In this document: one piece after another, positions 7,591 to 16,819 of the stretch
Layout: each line of letters starts with the position of its first letter
Numbering within the stretch: position 1 is the stretch's first letter
From: Myxococcota bacterium
GTDB lineage: Bacteria > Myxococcota > Polyangia > GCA-2747355 > JAKLHH01
Assembly (NCBI GenBank): GCA_022710245.1
Contig: JAKLHH010000010.1
Span: forward strand, 1-23,221
DNA: 23,221 nucleotides
Direction of reading: 5' to 3'
The notes under the pieces: model-generated
Told to the model about the DNA's origin: nothing
The model's input: only the letters and a program-made list of their open reading frames with translations
The model's database searches: none
Position numbers and translations under genes: made by a program

Positions 7591-7904
7591 ATGCCAGAGG
7601 CCCCGCTGCAGGTCGTCGTCGAGCTCGCGCTGGAGAGCGGCCCCGCCGCCGGGGAGCGCCGCTACCGGCTGAGCCGGAGCATCGGGCTGCCGCCGCGCCT
7701 GCGCTTCGACCGCGCGCTCCCCGTGGAGGGCGAGGCCCGCGCCCGGCTCCGCTTCGGCCTGCCGACCGGCGAGCGCCTGGAGCTCCGGGCCCTCGTCCAC
7801 CACGACCCCGACCACCCGGAGCGCGGCAGCGACGCCGAGCTGGTGGACCTGCGCCCCGAGACGATCCAGACCATCCTGCGCTACATCGAGGAGAGGACCA
7901 CCCC

Positions 7905-7908
<4 letters not shown>
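7591..7908 (+). CDS. Small beta-rich protein, possibly PilZ-like
   Basis: The ATG at 7591 has AGGAG at 7574-7578, 12 bases upstream. A GTG at 7564 in the same frame is an alternative but lies at the expected transcription start. The 105-aa product has strand-like alternation ([34 protein letters not shown]) and ends with a helix ([15 protein letters not shown]). The layout recalls PilZ-type barrels, which end in a helix after a strand (here AELVDL). However, the c-di-GMP-binding R-x-x-x-R and D/N-x-S-x-x-G motifs are not clearly present, so ligand binding is doubtful. Its stop overlaps the GTG of the carboxylase gene (GTGA at 7905-7908), so the two are translationally coupled. Confidence 0.6.
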
Positions 7909-9587
<1,679 letters not shown>

Positions 9588-9622
9588 GCTCCGGCCTTGC
9601 CCCCCGCTGCCCGGGAGTCGCC

Positions 9623-9661
9623 GTTACCTGGAATATTTCCCCCGCTCCCCACGTAGGTAAC
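9623..9661 (+). promoter_or_regulatory. Dyad and possible ECF-type promoter before Cys-rich lipoprotein gene
   Basis: GTTACCT (9623-9629) and AGGTAAC (9655-9661) form a perfect 7-bp inverted repeat with a 25-base centre. Inside lies GGAAT (9630-9634), then 17 bases, then CGTA (9652-9655). This resembles the GGAA...CGT layout of ECF sigma factor promoters. The stretch is unusually AT-rich for this window. Either or both readings are tentative. Confidence 0.3.
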
Positions 9662-9688
9662 CCGCGTGGGCCAGCCCGCGTGGGCCAG
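9661..9688. repeat. 14-bp perfect tandem duplication
   Basis: CCCGCGTGGGCCAG occurs at 9661-9674 and again at 9675-9688, in the leader region of the Cys-rich lipoprotein gene. Confidence 0.9.
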
Positions 9689-9717
9689 CCCCTCTCCGAC
9701 CAGACAAGGAGGCAAGG

Positions 9718-10293
9718 ATGAGAACGAGTACGCTGCTCGCCAGCGTGGCGGCGCTGCTGATGGCCGCCTGCAGCGACGACAGCAGCAAGCCGAAGGCCGA
9801 CGCGACCGCCTGCACCCCCACGACCTGCCAGGCGGCGGGGAAGAACTGCGGCTCGATGCCCGACGGCTGCGGTCAGGTGCTCCAGTGCGGCGCGAGCTGC
9901 ACGGGGACGCAGAGCTGCGGCGGTGGCGGCGTCGCCAACGTCTGCGGCGAGGGGACCTGCACCAAGAAGACCTGCGCGGCGGCGGGCAAGACCTGCGGCA
10001 CCATCTCCGACGGCTGCAGCGACGTGCTCTCCTGCGGCACCTGCACCGCGCCGCAGAGCTGCGGCGGTGGCGGCGTCGCCAACGTCTGCGGCCTGGGGCC
10101 CGACGCGGGCGGCAAGCTCGACGTGGGCGGGGCCGGCCTCGACGCGGCCCTCGGCAAGTGCAGCGCGAGCTGCCTGGACCAGAAGGGCGCCGAGTGCTGC
10201 ACCAAGTGCGGCTGCACCGCGACGGTCAAGTGCACGCCGGTCTGCGCGGGCGGCAAGCCCTGGGACTGCGAGATGGAGCGCTGCGCGCCCTGA
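9718..10293 (+). CDS. Cys-rich repeat lipoprotein
   Basis: AAGGAGG (9706-9712) lies 5 bases before the ATG. The 191-aa product starts with a lipoprotein signal peptide ending in L-M-A-A-C (lipobox Cys at 19). It is therefore lipid-anchored and probably surface or periplasmic. Two about 45-residue repeats follow, each with the order T-C-x-A-A-G-K-x-C-G, then D-G-C, then C-G, then QSCGGGGVANVCG. The C-terminal part has a different Cys pattern (KGAECCTKCGCTATVKC). By my count there are 27 Cys in 191 residues, probably disulfide-bonded. Such repeats are common in Myxococcota surface lipoproteins. No enzymatic motif is seen and the function is unknown. Confidence 0.85.
   Translation: MRTSTLLASVAALLMAACSDDSSKPKADATACTPTTCQAAGKNCGSMPDGCGQVLQCGASCTGTQSCGGGGVANVCGEGTCTKKTCAAAGKTCGTISDGCSDVLSCGTCTAPQSCGGGGVANVCGLGPDAGGKLDVGGAGLDAALGKCSASCLDQKGAECCTKCGCTATVKCTPVCAGGKPWDCEMERCAP
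9909..10092 (+). repeat. 40-bp perfect direct repeat inside lipoprotein gene
   Basis: The 40 bases at 9909-9948 recur exactly at 10053-10092 (offset 144 bp, 48 codons) and encode QSCGGGGVANVCG in both protein repeats. The surrounding repeat sequence has diverged, so this block is either under DNA-level conversion or recently copied. Confidence 0.9.
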
Positions 10294-10380
10294 AGCGCTG
10301 CGCGCCCGACGAAGCCCGGGCCCGCCTGGCTACGCCATGCAGCAGCGCGACGCCCGCCTCGCTACGGCATGCGGAAGGCG
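10277..10380. repeat. Duplicated gene ends in convergent intergenic region
   Basis: The last codons of the lipoprotein gene, AGCGCTGCGCGCCC (10277-10290), recur exactly at 10294-10307 just after its stop. The stop region of the convergent ketoacyl-synthase gene (about 10350-10380) is also duplicated imperfectly at about 10319-10349. The 68-base gap thus consists largely of copies of its two flanking gene ends. No clear terminator with a T-run is visible. Confidence 0.6.
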
Positions 10381-11360
10381 ACGCCCGCCTGGTTGTAGCC
10401 GACGCCGGAGCCGACCAGGCAGACCAGCTGCCCGGAGTGGAGCTTGCCCGCCTGGATCGCGTCGTCGAGCGCCATCGGGATGCAGGCCGAGCCGGTGTAG
10501 CCCCACTTCTCCATCACCGTGTGGGTGCGCTCCATCGGCTGGCCGAGGGTCTTCATCACGTTCTCGATCACGCCGCGGTTGACCTGCGTGAAGATGAAGA
10601 AGTCGATGGCGTCGACGGAGAAGCCGCCGTTCGTGGCGAGCTGGCGCACCAGGCGCGGCCAGCCCTCCTCGTTGACCTCGCCCGGGTAGCGCTCGATCAG
10701 CCGGCACTTGGTGCGGCCGGCCTTCAGCGCGGCCTCGGTCACCGGCTCCGCGGTGCCGCCAGCGAAGATGCCCCAGCGGTTGTGGTAGCTGCCGTCGGCC
10801 TGGAGCGCCGAGGAGACGAAGCCCGGGCGATCCGCGGCCTCGAGCACCGCGGCGCCAGCGCCGTCGCCGTAGAAGAAGATGGTGGGGTCGTTCGGGTCGG
10901 TGAGCTTGTGCATCATGTAGACGCCGACCACGAGCACCGTCTTGATCGACGGGTTGGCCGCGATCATGCCCGCGGCGGCGGCGAACCCGGTGGGGAACGA
11001 CGCGCAGGCGCAGCCGATGTCGAAGGTGCCGGCGTTCTTCGCGCCGAGCTTGTGCTGCAACACCGCGGAGGTGCAGGGGCTGATGTAGTCGGGGGTGTCG
11101 GTGCCGAGGAGGATGAGGTCGACGTCCTCGGGGGACCGGTTCGCCTTCTTCAGGGCGTCGCGCGAGGCCTGCAGCGCGAGGTCCGAGGTGACCCAGTCCT
11201 CCGGCGCGTACCAGCGGGTGCGGATCCCGGAGCGCTCCTCCATCTTGCTGACAAAGTCCGGCGCGATCGCACGAAATCTATCTTGCAGTGCAGCATTGGT
11301 GATCTCGAGCGGCGGGACGTACCTTCCAGTGGCGACCAGCGACGCATAACGGGTAGTCAT
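10362..11360 (-). CDS. Ketoacyl-ACP synthase III-like protein with altered active site
   Basis: The start at 11360 (MTTRYASLV) is chosen over an upstream in-frame codon because GGAGGT lies about 7 bases before it. The 332-aa product has the thiolase fold of the FabH family. The acyl-binding Cys is Cys119 in DIGCACASFPTGF. FYGDGAGAAVLE (163-174) and the C-terminal VCLVGSGVGYNQAGVAFRMP also fit. In FabH the catalytic His sits in H-Q-A-N and the Asn in G-N-T-S. Here the equivalent positions are Thr258 (FTQVNRGV) and Tyr288 (WGYTGSACIP). Both decarboxylation residues are thus missing while the nucleophile is kept. The enzyme may transfer acyl groups or condense by another mechanism, rather than carry out normal malonyl-ACP condensation. 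It appears to be transcribed alone. Confidence 0.9.
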   Translation of the reverse strand: MTTRYASLVATGRYVPPLEITNAALQDRFRAIAPDFVSKMEERSGIRTRWYAPEDWVTSDLALQASRDALKKANRSPEDVDLILLGTDTPDYISPCTSAVLQHKLGAKNAGTFDIGCACASFPTGFAAAAGMIAANPSIKTVLVVGVYMMHKLTDPNDPTIFFYGDGAGAAVLEAADRPGFVSSALQADGSYHNRWGIFAGGTAEPVTEAALKAGRTKCRLIERYPGEVNEEGWPRLVRQLATNGGFSVDAIDFFIFTQVNRGVIENVMKTLGQPMERTHTVMEKWGYTGSACIPMALDDAIQAGKLHSGQLVCLVGSGVGYNQAGVAFRMP

Positions 11361-11441
11361 CGGCTTACCTCCGCCGACATCCCTACCACAGGCTTGTGCG
11401 CCGCACAATAGGGTTTCTGCAGTGCGCCATGCGAGCGGGGC

Positions 11442-11458
11442 GTGACCTCTGAGGTGAC
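11442..11458. promoter_or_regulatory. Imperfect 17-bp palindrome upstream of ketoacyl-synthase-like gene
   Basis: GTGACCTCTGAGGTGAC has 8-base arms with one mismatched pair around a central T. It lies about 80-100 bases upstream of the minus-strand start at 11360. It could be an operator for a dimeric regulator, but there is no independent support. Confidence 0.3.
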
Positions 11459-11516
11459 GGGCCGCTCCAGCGATCCGTGAGCAGCGGTGCGCCCACGCTC
11501 GGGGCCGGGCTGCGGG

Positions 11517-14500
11517 CTACCCGAACCGCCGGCGCTCGAGCCCGCGGCCGTCGGGCCGGTAGCCGAGGTCCTCGAGGAGCGGACGCAGCGGCGAGCGCAG
11601 CGCGGGCGCGCCGTTCACCTGCTCGACGCGCACCGCCCGGTGGCCTCGCTCGAGGAGCGCGGCGAGGCAGGCGAGCCAGCTCCGCTGACGGGGTGGCTCG
11701 GCCTCGCGGAGGAAGAGGGCGCGGCCGAGGCGCTCGGCCGCCAGCACCACCTCGCCCCGCTCGAGGACGGCGTAGCTCGAGGGGCGCCGCGGGAGCGTGG
11801 CGCCCGGCGGGAGCGGGAGCCCGAGCGCCGGCGCGAGGAGGGCCGGGTCGCAGGCGTTGATCAGCGTCGGCGGTGAGGGGTGCGCCGCCAGGGCGCGCAG
11901 CCGGTCCACCGTCTCCGAGGGAGCGAACTGCGCGGCCGCGAGCCCGCGCACGAAGACGCCGCGCCCCAGCTCGCCGGCGAGCTCGAGCTGCTTGAGCAGC
12001 GGGTAGAGCTCCGACCAGCGCGCCGCCTCCTCGAGGGCCAGGAGCTCGCGCGCGAGGAGGCCGTGGCGGCCGAGGAGGAGCTCGACCCGCGCCCGTCCGT
12101 CGAGCTCGGCCGGCGCCGCCGGGAGCAGCGACCAGCGCCCGCTCCAGGGCGTGGCCGCCGCGGTCAGCGCCGCGCGCGCGCGGAGCCCGAGCCGCGGCCT
12201 GCCGCCCTGGGGCCGCGCCGAGGGCAGCGCCGGCGGCTCGAAGGAGGCGAGCAGCCCGCGGCGGAGCGCCTCGAAGCGATCGTTGGACGCGCGACCCGCC
12301 CAGACCAGCTCCCAGAGACCCCGCTGCACCGCCCCCAGGGAGCCGGGGAGCGCCGCCGCGAGCTCCGAGAGGAAGCTCGCGGCTCGCTCGCGCAGGGCCG
12401 CCTCCACCGCGAGGGCCTCCTCGCCGAGCGGCAGCGGAGCGGGCGGCGCGAGGAGCGCGGCCTCCCCGAGGCCGGCCGGCAGCAGGCAGACGCGCTGGCC
12501 CTGTCTCCCGGTCCAGGCGACCTCCCCCGAGGCGATCAGCTCGTCGAGCCACGCGGGGCGGTAGCCGGGCACGCGCGCGGGGAGCAGGTCGCGCTCGAGC
12601 GCCTCGGCGGGCAGCGGCCAGAGCGCCAGCTGCTCGAGCGCCTCGAGGAGCCGCGCGGGTGAGGCGGGCGTCTCGGAGCCGACCACACCATGCAGACCGA
12701 GGACCAGCTGCTGCAGCGCCGCCGGGGAGACCGGCTCCACGCGACGCCGCGCCAGGGTCAGGCTGCGGCGTCGCAGCTGCTCGAGGTTGTGGCGCGTGCA
12801 GAGCGCCTCGTCCGCGTCGGCGCGGAAGCGGCCGCGGAGCAGCCGCCCGCCCTGCAGCAGCGCGTCGACGGCCGGCCCCAGCTCCTCGCGCGGGAAGCCC
12901 GTCTGCGCCGCGAGCTCGTCCCAGGTGACTGGCCCCAGGCTGTCCACCACGCGCGCCAGGACCTCCTCCCGCGCGGCCAGGGGCGCCAGGCGCGGCGCCG
13001 GCTGCGCCCCCCCACGCGCGCCCCGCGCCACCCGCGGCGCGTGGGCCGCTGTGAGCAGGCCGAGGTCCTCGCTGGCGCAGACCCAGGCCTCGCCCGCGCG
13101 CGGCTCGAACCTCGCGAGGCGCCCGTCCTCGACGAGCGACGCGACCAGCGGGGCCGGGTCGACCGCGCAGCGCGCCGCGAGCTCACGCTCGGGCAGCGTG
13201 ACCAGGCGCAGCACCAGCGCGAAGAGCTCCTCGGCGTCCCGCGCGCGGCTGCGCTCGCCGCGCCCCTGCCACTGCCGCTCCAGCTCCTCGCGCGCCTCGG
13301 GGAGGAGCAGCTCGGAGAGGTCGTCGCGGCCGAGGAGCTGGTCGAGGAGCGTGCGATCGAGCTGCAGCCGGCGGAGCGTCCGCTCCGCGCGCGGCTCGTC
13401 GTACTCGTACATGTACTGGCCGATGAAGCGCTGCAGGAGGCCGCTCGCCACCGGCGAGGGCCCGGGCACCCGCTGCTGCACCACCCGCACCTCGCCGGCG
13501 CGGAGGCGCTCGAGGAGCGCGCGCAGCCGCGGCATCGCCAGGAGCTCCTGCAGGAGCTCGCGGTAGGTCTCGAGGCGCACCGGGAAGTCGGCGAGCTCCG
13601 CGGTCGCCTCCTGCAGGTCCTTGGCGCGCAGCCGCTGCAGCCAGAGCGGCGTGCGCTTGCCCGCGCCCTTGCGGCCGAGGACCAGGAAGCGCGCCGCGTT
13701 CTGCCGGAAGAGCGTGCCGTACATCGACGAGTTGGCGAGCTCGGCGAGCACCAGCTCCTCGAGCTCCTCGGGGGTGACCCAGTCGAGGAGGTCGAGCGGC
13801 GGGGGCGCCTCGCCGCCCGGCAGCCGGACCAGGATAGCGCCGTCGTCGGACATCACCTGCGGGTCAACGCCGAGCCGGAGCCGCAGCTGCCGGCGCAGCG
13901 CCAGCGCCCAGGCCGCGTTCAGGCGGTTGCCGAAGCAGGAGTGGATCACCACCCGGTGGTCGCCGAGGTCGTCGCCCCAGGCCTCCACCACCACCTGACG
14001 ATCGGTGCCGAGCGCGAGGCCGCGCTCGCGCTGCGCCCCGAAGTAGCGCACCAGGTTCGCGGCCGCCTGCGCGTCGACGGGGTAGCTCGCGCGCAGCCAC
14101 GCCTCGGCGGCCTGCGGCTCCTCGGCGCGCTGGAAGAGCTCGCGGCGGAAGGCGCCGATCGCCTCGGAGAGCTCCGGGTCGCGCCCGAAGAGGCCGCCCT
14201 TCCAGAAGGGGATCACGGCCGGCTGACCCGGCGCCGGCGAGACGGTCACTCGCTGCGCGTCGATCTCCAGGATGCGCCAGTTGCTGCTGCCGAAGGAGAT
14301 CACGTCGCCGGTCTTGCGCTCGAAGACGAACTCCTCCTCCAGCTCGCCGAGGCGCGTGCCGTCGGGGAGCTGCAGCCCGTAGTAGCCGTTGTCGGGGATG
14401 GTGCCGCCGGAGGTGACCACGAGCTGGCGCGCGCCGGGGAGCGCGGCCAGGCGATCGGTGCTCCGCTCCCAGGTCAGCTTCGCCGAGAGCCCGCGCGCGA

Positions 14501-16004
14501 CCTCGGCCGGGTAGCGGCCGGCGAGGAGGCGCAGCACCGCGTCGAGCGCGTCCCGGGTGAGCCCGGCGTAGGGCGCGGCCTGACGGGCGAGCCGGAGGAT
14601 CCCCGCGCCGGTCCACTCGCCGCTCGCGGCCGCCGAGAGCACGTGCTGGGCGAGGACGTCGAGGCCGCTCGTCGGCATCTGCAGCTGCTCCACCTCGCCG
14701 TCCAGCATGCGGCGGGCGAGCACCGTGCACTCGACCAGGTCCTCGCGGTAGAGCGCGATGACGCGCCCGCGGCTCGAGCGGTCGAGGAGGTGGCCGGCGC
14801 GCCCGACCCGCTGCAGCCCGGTCATCACCGAGCCGGGCGAGCCGAGCTGCACGACCAGGTCGATGGCGCCCATGTCGATGCCGAGCTCCAGCGTGCCCGT
14901 CGAGACGAGCGCGCGGAGCTCGCCGCGCTTGAGCTGCTCCTCGAGCTCGCGGCGGAGCGGACGAGCCAGCGCGCTGTGGTGCGCGCGCGCGAATTGCGGG
15001 TCCTCGCGGCCTTCGGCCGCTCCGGGATGAGACCGCCGCAATTCGCCCTTCATCGCGGAGCCTCCGAAGGAGGCGGATTCCTCGCCGGCGAGCTCATTGA
15101 GCGCGCGGCTCAGCCGCTCGGCCTGCGCGCGCATGCGGACGAAGATCAGCGTGCTGCGACCGCCTCGGATCAGCTCGAGGAGGCGGGGGTAGACCTCGGG
15201 CCAGACGGAATCGCCGGGGAGCGCGGCGAAGTCGGGGACCGGCGCGCTCACCGCGAGGTCGAGCTCCTTGCGAGCGCCCGCGTCGACGATGGAGACCGGC
15301 CGCGCGGTCAGCCGCTCGCCGGCCCAGCGCTGCCCGCCGAGGAAGCGCGCCGCCTCCTCGAGGGGGCGCACCGTGGCGGAGAGCCCGATGCGGACCGGCT
15401 CCTCGCCGCAGAGCGCGGTGACCCGCTCGAGGGCGAGGGCCAGGCTCATCCCGCGCTTGTTGCCGCAGAGCGCGTGGATCTCGTCGACGATCACGTAGCG
15501 GACGCCCCCGAGCAGCTCCCGCGCGCTCTTCGGCGAGGTGAGCAGGATGAGGAGCGACTCCGGGGTGGTGATGAGGAGGTGCGGCGGTGTCCGCCGCATG
15601 GCCGCGCGCTGCGCAGGGGTGGTGTCGCCGGTGCGCACGGCGACCCGCGGCGCCGGCGCCGGCAACCCCAGGCGGCGGGCGGCCGCGCGGATCCCGCGGA
15701 GCGGCTCGCGCAGGTTGCGCTCGACGTCGTAGCTGAGCGCCTTCAGCGGCGAGAGGTAGAGGGTGTGGACGCCGGCGGGCTCGCGCCCCTCGGCGAGCTC
15801 GCTGGAGAGCCGGTCGAGGCACCAGAGGAAGGCGGCGAGCGTCTTGCCGCTCCCGGTGGGCGCGCTGATCAGCGCGTGCTCACCCGCGGCGATCACCGGC
15901 CAGCCGAGCCGCTGCGCCGGGCTCGGCGCCGCGAAGGCGCTCGCGAACCACTCCCGCACCGGCGGGCTGAAGCGCTCGAGTGGGTCGGGCGGCCGCGTGG
16001 GCAT
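11517..16004 (-). CDS. lhr: Long Lhr-type ATP-dependent DNA helicase
   Basis: The 1495-aa protein matches the length and layout of long Lhr helicases (E. coli Lhr is about 1.5 kaa). The superfamily 2 core has Walker A APTGSGKT (48-55), DEIH (174-177) in VIVDEIHALCGNKRG, SAT (209-211), motif IV LIFVRMRAQAERL, motif V TLELGIDMGAIDLV and motif VI QRVGRAGH (398-405). The Lhr-core winged helix and domain 4 follow, with VTSGGTIPDNGYY and VVIHSCFGNRLN. The rest is the long C-terminal region of winged-helix modules, which in E. coli has reported uracil-DNA glycosylase activity. Helicase of this type translocates 3'-5' on single-stranded DNA and is linked to repair. An extra segment of about 33 residues (307-339), encoded by palindromic DNA, lies between motifs IV and V. 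No clear Shine-Dalgarno is seen. No partner gene adjoins it. Confidence 0.95.
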   Translation of the reverse strand: MPTRPPDPLERFSPPVREWFASAFAAPSPAQRLGWPVIAAGEHALISAPTGSGKTLAAFLWCLDRLSSELAEGREPAGVHTLYLSPLKALSYDVERNLREPLRGIRAAARRLGLPAPAPRVAVRTGDTTPAQRAAMRRTPPHLLITTPESLLILLTSPKSARELLGGVRYVIVDEIHALCGNKRGMSLALALERVTALCGEEPVRIGLSATVRPLEEAARFLGGQRWAGERLTARPVSIVDAGARKELDLAVSAPVPDFAALPGDSVWPEVYPRLLELIRGGRSTLIFVRMRAQAERLSRALNELAGEESASFGGSAMKGELRRSHPGAAEGREDPQFARAHHSALARPLRRELEEQLKRGELRALVSTGTLELGIDMGAIDLVVQLGSPGSVMTGLQRVGRAGHLLDRSSRGRVIALYREDLVECTVLARRMLDGEVEQLQMPTSGLDVLAQHVLSAAASGEWTGAGILRLARQAAPYAGLTRDALDAVLRLLAGRYPAEVARGLSAKLTWERSTDRLAALPGARQLVVTSGGTIPDNGYYGLQLPDGTRLGELEEEFVFERKTGDVISFGSSNWRILEIDAQRVTVSPAPGQPAVIPFWKGGLFGRDPELSEAIGAFRRELFQRAEEPQAAEAWLRASYPVDAQAAANLVRYFGAQRERGLALGTDRQVVVEAWGDDLGDHRVVIHSCFGNRLNAAWALALRRQLRLRLGVDPQVMSDDGAILVRLPGGEAPPPLDLLDWVTPEELEELVLAELANSSMYGTLFRQNAARFLVLGRKGAGKRTPLWLQRLRAKDLQEATAELADFPVRLETYRELLQELLAMPRLRALLERLRAGEVRVVQQRVPGPSPVASGLLQRFIGQYMYEYDEPRAERTLRRLQLDRTLLDQLLGRDDLSELLLPEAREELERQWQGRGERSRARDAEELFALVLRLVTLPERELAARCAVDPAPLVASLVEDGRLARFEPRAGEAWVCASEDLGLLTAAHAPRVARGARGGAQPAPRLAPLAAREEVLARVVDSLGPVTWDELAAQTGFPREELGPAVDALLQGGRLLRGRFRADADEALCTRHNLEQLRRRSLTLARRRVEPVSPAALQQLVLGLHGVVGSETPASPARLLEALEQLALWPLPAEALERDLLPARVPGYRPAWLDELIASGEVAWTGRQGQRVCLLPAGLGEAALLAPPAPLPLGEEALAVEAALRERAASFLSELAAALPGSLGAVQRGLWELVWAGRASNDRFEALRRGLLASFEPPALPSARPQGGRPRLGLRARAALTAAATPWSGRWSLLPAAPAELDGRARVELLLGRHGLLARELLALEEAARWSELYPLLKQLELAGELGRGVFVRGLAAAQFAPSETVDRLRALAAHPSPPTLINACDPALLAPALGLPLPPGATLPRRPSSYAVLERGEVVLAAERLGRALFLREAEPPRQRSWLACLAALLERGHRAVRVEQVNGAPALRSPLRPLLEDLGYRPDGRGLERRRFG
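14988..15086. repeat. In-frame palindromic element inside lhr
   Basis: GCGAATTGCGG (14989-14999) and CCGCAATTCGC (15036-15046) form a perfect 11-bp inverted repeat. Between them lies a perfect 6-bp hairpin (15006-15011 with 15015-15020, loop TTC). A second 6-bp hairpin (15060-15065 with 15069-15074, loop GAA) is adjacent. The stretch is about 99 bases, a multiple of three. It encodes the segment that separates helicase motifs IV and V, where Lhr proteins vary in length. It looks like a small palindromic repeat element tolerated in a protein loop. I see no second copy in this window. Confidence 0.65.
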
Positions 16005-16125
16005 CCCGGTGAGATAGCCGTGGCCGCGGGCGCGGTCAAGCGTGGCGAGGAGCGCCGGGGGTGGACCGTCGCGCGGAGACCGCCGCGAGGCGAGGTGCTA
16101 TCGTGGTCGCCGAGGAGGCCCCCCC

Positions 16126-16812
16126 ATGTCCACCAGCCCACGCCCCGTGCTCGTGCGCTCCGCCTGGCGCCTCGCGCCGCTGCTCGCGCTGCCCCTGCTC
16201 GCGCTGCCCCTGCTCGCGCTGCCCTTGCTGACGCTGCTGCCCACCGCGTCGGCCAACCAGACCCACTACCACGAGGTGACGCTGGAGGAGGTGCTCGCCC
16301 GCTCGACGCTGATCCTCGTCGCCCGCCGCGCGTCGCCGGCGACGACCGTCGAGCTGGTCGACATCACGCCCCCCGGGCAGAAGAAGGATCCCGCGAAGTA
16401 CCCGCCCTACCGCCGCACCGTCCTCCACTTCGTGCCGCAGCGCGCGCTCCACCCGGCGGGCGTCAAGGGCCTCCCTCGCACCTGCGCCGTGCTGCCGGCC
16501 GACGACGGCAGCCAGCTCGACCTCCACCGCCGCTACCACGTCGAGAAGGTGTCGAAGTCGCCCATCTACGCCCACTACGAATCGAAGACCAGCCGCCAGG
16601 CCGACAAGGCCGCCGCGGTCATCCTCTTCCTCGCCCCTGCTCCGGGCGCGGCCGAGACGGCGGTCACCCCGCCGAGGCCAGGGGTCAAGCCGTCGGCGCC
16701 CTGCCGCATGCAGCTCGTCGTCGAGGGCGGCATGGAGCCGGCGAGCGAGGAGGCCTCGATCCGGCGCGCGCTCGCGCGGCGACGGAGCCCGCCGACACCG
16801 CCCGCCCCCTGA
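16126..16812 (+). CDS. Secreted protein of unknown function
   Basis: The ATG at 16126 is preferred over the longer open frame because GAGGAGG (16112-16118) lies 7 bases before it and the product then has a signal peptide. The 228-aa protein has a basic N-terminus and a long Leu/Ala/Pro core containing three L-L-A-L-P repeats, with cleavage likely after T-A-S-A. The mature part begins NQTHYHEVTLEEVLARSTLI. It then has beta-strand-like segments (TLILVARRA, TVLHFVPQRAL, RRYHVEKVS, AAVILFLAPA) and ends in a Pro/Ala/Arg-rich tail with two Cys in the second half. I recognise no family. It is divergent from lhr (121-base gap) and convergent with the following lipoprotein gene (7-base gap). Confidence 0.75.
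   Translation: MSTSPRPVLVRSAWRLAPLLALPLLALPLLALPLLTLLPTASANQTHYHEVTLEEVLARSTLILVARRASPATTVELVDITPPGQKKDPAKYPPYRRTVLHFVPQRALHPAGVKGLPRTCAVLPADDGSQLDLHRRYHVEKVSKSPIYAHYESKTSRQADKAAAVILFLAPAPGAAETAVTPPRPGVKPSAPCRMQLVVEGGMEPASEEASIRRALARRRSPPTPPAP
16180..16224 (+). repeat. Three perfect 15-bp tandem repeats in a signal peptide
   Basis: CTGCTCGCGCTGCCC occurs at 16180-16194, 16195-16209 and 16210-16224, with a degenerate fourth unit after it. Each unit adds L-L-A-L-P to the hydrophobic core of the signal peptide. Confidence 0.95.
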
Positions 16813-16819
16813 AGCGCGC

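Noticed and set aside
11361..11408. N-terminal extension of the ketoacyl-synthase-like protein
   Set aside because: The 16 extra residues precede a clear GGAGGT and ATG at 11360, from which the family's usual N-terminus begins.
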